A stretch of DNA of 6,291 bases from Limnohabitans sp. (GTDB lineage: Bacteria > Planctomycetota > Phycisphaerae > Phycisphaerales > SM1A02), in the NCBI GenBank assembly GCA_030054275.1, contig JASGCF010000005.1, forward strand, positions 21,648 through 27,938, read 5' to 3'. This document shows, piece by piece, positions 4,945-6,291 of this stretch (position 1 is the stretch's first letter; each line of letters starts with the position of its first letter). A program made the translations under genes and the position numbers. A model generated the notes under the pieces. The model saw only the letters and a program-made list of their open reading frames with translations, ran no database searches and was not told the DNA's origin.

Positions 4945-5528
4945 TTGTCCGACGCAAACTTCTTGAGTCGAGCGGGGTCGTACTTGGCGCGTGGTCGCAA
5001 GGTCCTGGTTTGATTCGAGGCGCATTCCCGCCGAACTCCATCATCGGCCGCTATTGCTCCATTGGCCCCGGCGTGATGGTTGCGAACGAGAATCACCCGC
5101 TTGATCAACGCTCAACGTCTGGGTGGTTTTACGATCCGTTCCTCGGGCTTGTCAGACAGCGGGCACTTCCGCCGCGACCGATTTTGGCGATTGGACATGA
5201 CGTTTGGATCGGCGCGAGTGTGTGTATCACCCCGCGCGTTCGTCGCATAGGTCACGGTGCTGTGATCGGCGCAGGCTCGGTGGTGACGCGCGATGTTCCA
5301 CCGTTTGCCATCGTGGCGGGGAATCCGGCACGGCTCTTGCGATACCGATTCGAAGGAGCGGAAGCTCGATCGTGGCTCGCCTCGCGATGGTGGCGCCTCG
5401 AACCTGCGAAGGCACTGGCGTCGTTTCGGTCGATGTCCGATGAAGCGAAGTGCGCTCCTCAATCCGCGCCTTGGCCAGAAGCGCTTGAGGCTTCAGAGAG
5501 CGCGTTCGACGCGCTGCTTCTGATCTGA
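4893..5528 (+). CDS. Left-handed beta-helix (hexapeptide repeat) acyltransferase
   Basis: Predicted acyl-CoA-dependent O- or N-acetyltransferase of the WcaF/CatB-like (xenobiotic acetyltransferase) type, acting on a sugar or similar acceptor in the cytosol; such proteins form trimers. Numbered from GTG 4893 (211 aa), hexapeptide coils are visible at SIIGRYCSIGPGVMV (49-63), then the loop ANENHPLD with the probable catalytic H68, a WFYDPF insertion, and further coils ILAIGHDVWIGASVCI (97-112) and IGHGAVIGAGSVVTRDV (119-135). It ends in the standard VAGNPARLLRYRF cap and a C-terminal helix with RWW. The start is uncertain: this frame is open back to 4788 but offers no ATG; GTG 4893 and 4896 lack a well-placed ribosome site, and residues 1-15 look non-native. 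The preceding frame (4747-4944) probably encodes the true N-terminus through a frameshift. The beta-helix core itself is complete. The 3' end overlaps the opposing rsmA by 36 bp. Confidence 0.85.
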   Translation: MVGVQGGETGRGLARSLIVRRKLLESSGVVLGAWSQGPGLIRGAFPPNSIIGRYCSIGPGVMVANENHPLDQRSTSGWFYDPFLGLVRQRALPPRPILAIGHDVWIGASVCITPRVRRIGHGAVIGAGSVVTRDVPPFAIVAGNPARLLRYRFEGAEARSWLASRWWRLEPAKALASFRSMSDEAKCAPQSAPWPEALEASESAFDALLLI

Positions 5529-6291
5529 GTCCATGCACGCGCGCCACAATCGCACGAGATCCGCGACGGCGAGTGTTTCTGGCCGTTGCGTCGGATCAAT
5601 GCCCTCGGGCCACGCGCGCGAACGACCAAGAATCGCGCCGAGTTGCTTGCGGCGTTTCGAGAAGAGTGTGTGCACGAACGCGCCGAAGGCATCGGCCTCT
5701 TCGCGCGCGATGGCGGGAGCCGCACGCGGGCGCAACGCGAGCATCGCGCTCGTCACATCGGGTGATGGCCAAAAGCAGCCAGGTGCGAGCACCGCGATTT
5801 GCTCGACTTCGCAGAACGCCTGCACCAGAATCGTGAGAGGGCCGTATTCGCCACATCCAGGCTGCGCGCGCAGACGGTCGCCAACTTCGCGTTGGATGGT
5901 CACAAACTGGCCGCGGCAGTTCGGCATCGACGCACAGAGTGCCATGACCGGACTCGCCGCTTGATAGGGAAGATTCGCGACAAGCGTGAACTCGCGCGAA
6001 TCGATGCGCGCGAGCGCGTCTGCGTTCAGTGCGCGCTTGCCATCCAAGCAATCACCTTCGATGAGTGTGAAGCGCGGATTGGCGCTGAGCCGCTCGCGCA
6101 GGATCGCAGCCATGTCGCGATCGAGTTCAATCGCGATCAACTCGGCGCCGCGCGAAAGAACTTCCTCGCTCATCGTGCCTGTGCCTGGCCCAATCTCAAG
6201 CACAAGCGATCCTTCGCCGATCTCGCTCGCGTCGACAAGCCGCCGCAGCAAGTTGTGATCGACGAGAAAGTTCTGCCCAAAGCGATGCTTC
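5493..6291 (-). CDS. rsmA: 16S rRNA (adenine1518-N6/adenine1519-N6)-dimethyltransferase RsmA/KsgA (5' end outside window)
   Basis: Ribosome-maturation methyltransferase that uses SAM to dimethylate two adjacent adenines in the 3' helix 45 loop of 16S rRNA. Read on the minus strand from the window edge, the N-terminal signature KHRFGQNFLVDHNLLRRLVD is present, so only the first few residues are missing. The 265 visible residues then show SAM motif I LEIGPGTG (about 31-38), the acidic ribose-binding IELD, and GDCLD. The catalytic NLPYQAASP is at about 106-114. VTIQREVGDRL, CFWPSPDVTSAM and the C-terminal FSKRRKQLGAILG complete the family pattern. Everything expected for an active enzyme is there. 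It is transcribed opposite to the NOS operon, and its TGA (complement of 5493-5495) lies inside the acyltransferase gene, a 36-bp tail-to-tail overlap. It is a housekeeping gene and probably unrelated to the operon's function. Confidence 0.97.
   Translation of the reverse strand, partial: KHRFGQNFLVDHNLLRRLVDASEIGEGSLVLEIGPGTGTMSEEVLSRGAELIAIELDRDMAAILRERLSANPRFTLIEGDCLDGKRALNADALARIDSREFTLVANLPYQAASPVMALCASMPNCRGQFVTIQREVGDRLRAQPGCGEYGPLTILVQAFCEVEQIAVLAPGCFWPSPDVTSAMLALRPRAAPAIAREEADAFGAFVHTLFSKRRKQLGAILGRSRAWPEGIDPTQRPETLAVADLVRLWRACMDSDQKQRVERAL

Overview
The window is GC-rich bacterial DNA, densely coding, with one codon-usage style throughout. Five to six genes run left to right in an almost gapless operon-like array from about 338 to 5528. 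One housekeeping gene, rsmA (ksgA), converges on it from the right edge. The lineage cannot be fixed from this piece alone. The rsmA start and the general style would fit a Planctomycetota-like or other deep-branching environmental bacterium, but that is a weak guess.

Layout. 1-337: left flank with a frame open from the window edge to a TAA at 214-216 (possibly the tail of an upstream gene), a perfect 9-bp inverted repeat, and no convincing promoter. 338-1915: B12-binding-type radical SAM enzyme with an unusual CX4CX2C cluster motif. 1940-3187: stand-alone nitric oxide synthase oxygenase domain, the most striking gene here. 3187-3789: unrecognised four-helix membrane protein whose start codon overlaps the NOS stop codon, with a strong Shine-Dalgarno and a 12-bp tandem repeat in its 5' end. 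3786-4763: family 2 glycosyltransferase, ATGA overlap with the membrane protein. 4747-5528: a left-handed beta-helix (hexapeptide) acyltransferase, apparently split over two reading frames (4747-4944 and about 4893-5528). 5493-6291, minus strand: rsmA, cut by the window edge, overlapping the acyltransferase tail-to-tail by 36 bp.

How the genes may work together. The NOS, membrane protein, glycosyltransferase and acyltransferase are joined by overlapping stops and starts, and the radical SAM gene sits 24 bp upstream. This argues for one transcript and one pathway. Radical SAM, glycosyltransferase and O-acyltransferase are typical tailoring enzymes of a small molecule, glycolipid or surface glycan; the four-helix protein could anchor assembly at the membrane. 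A NOS inside such a set suggests that NO, or an N-hydroxyarginine/citrulline-type product, is used in biosynthesis or coupled to surface modification. The known biosynthetic parallel is the NOS TxtD, which supplies NO for nitration in thaxtomin synthesis. Assigning this set to one pathway is inference. No NOS reductase or nitrating P450 is visible in the window.
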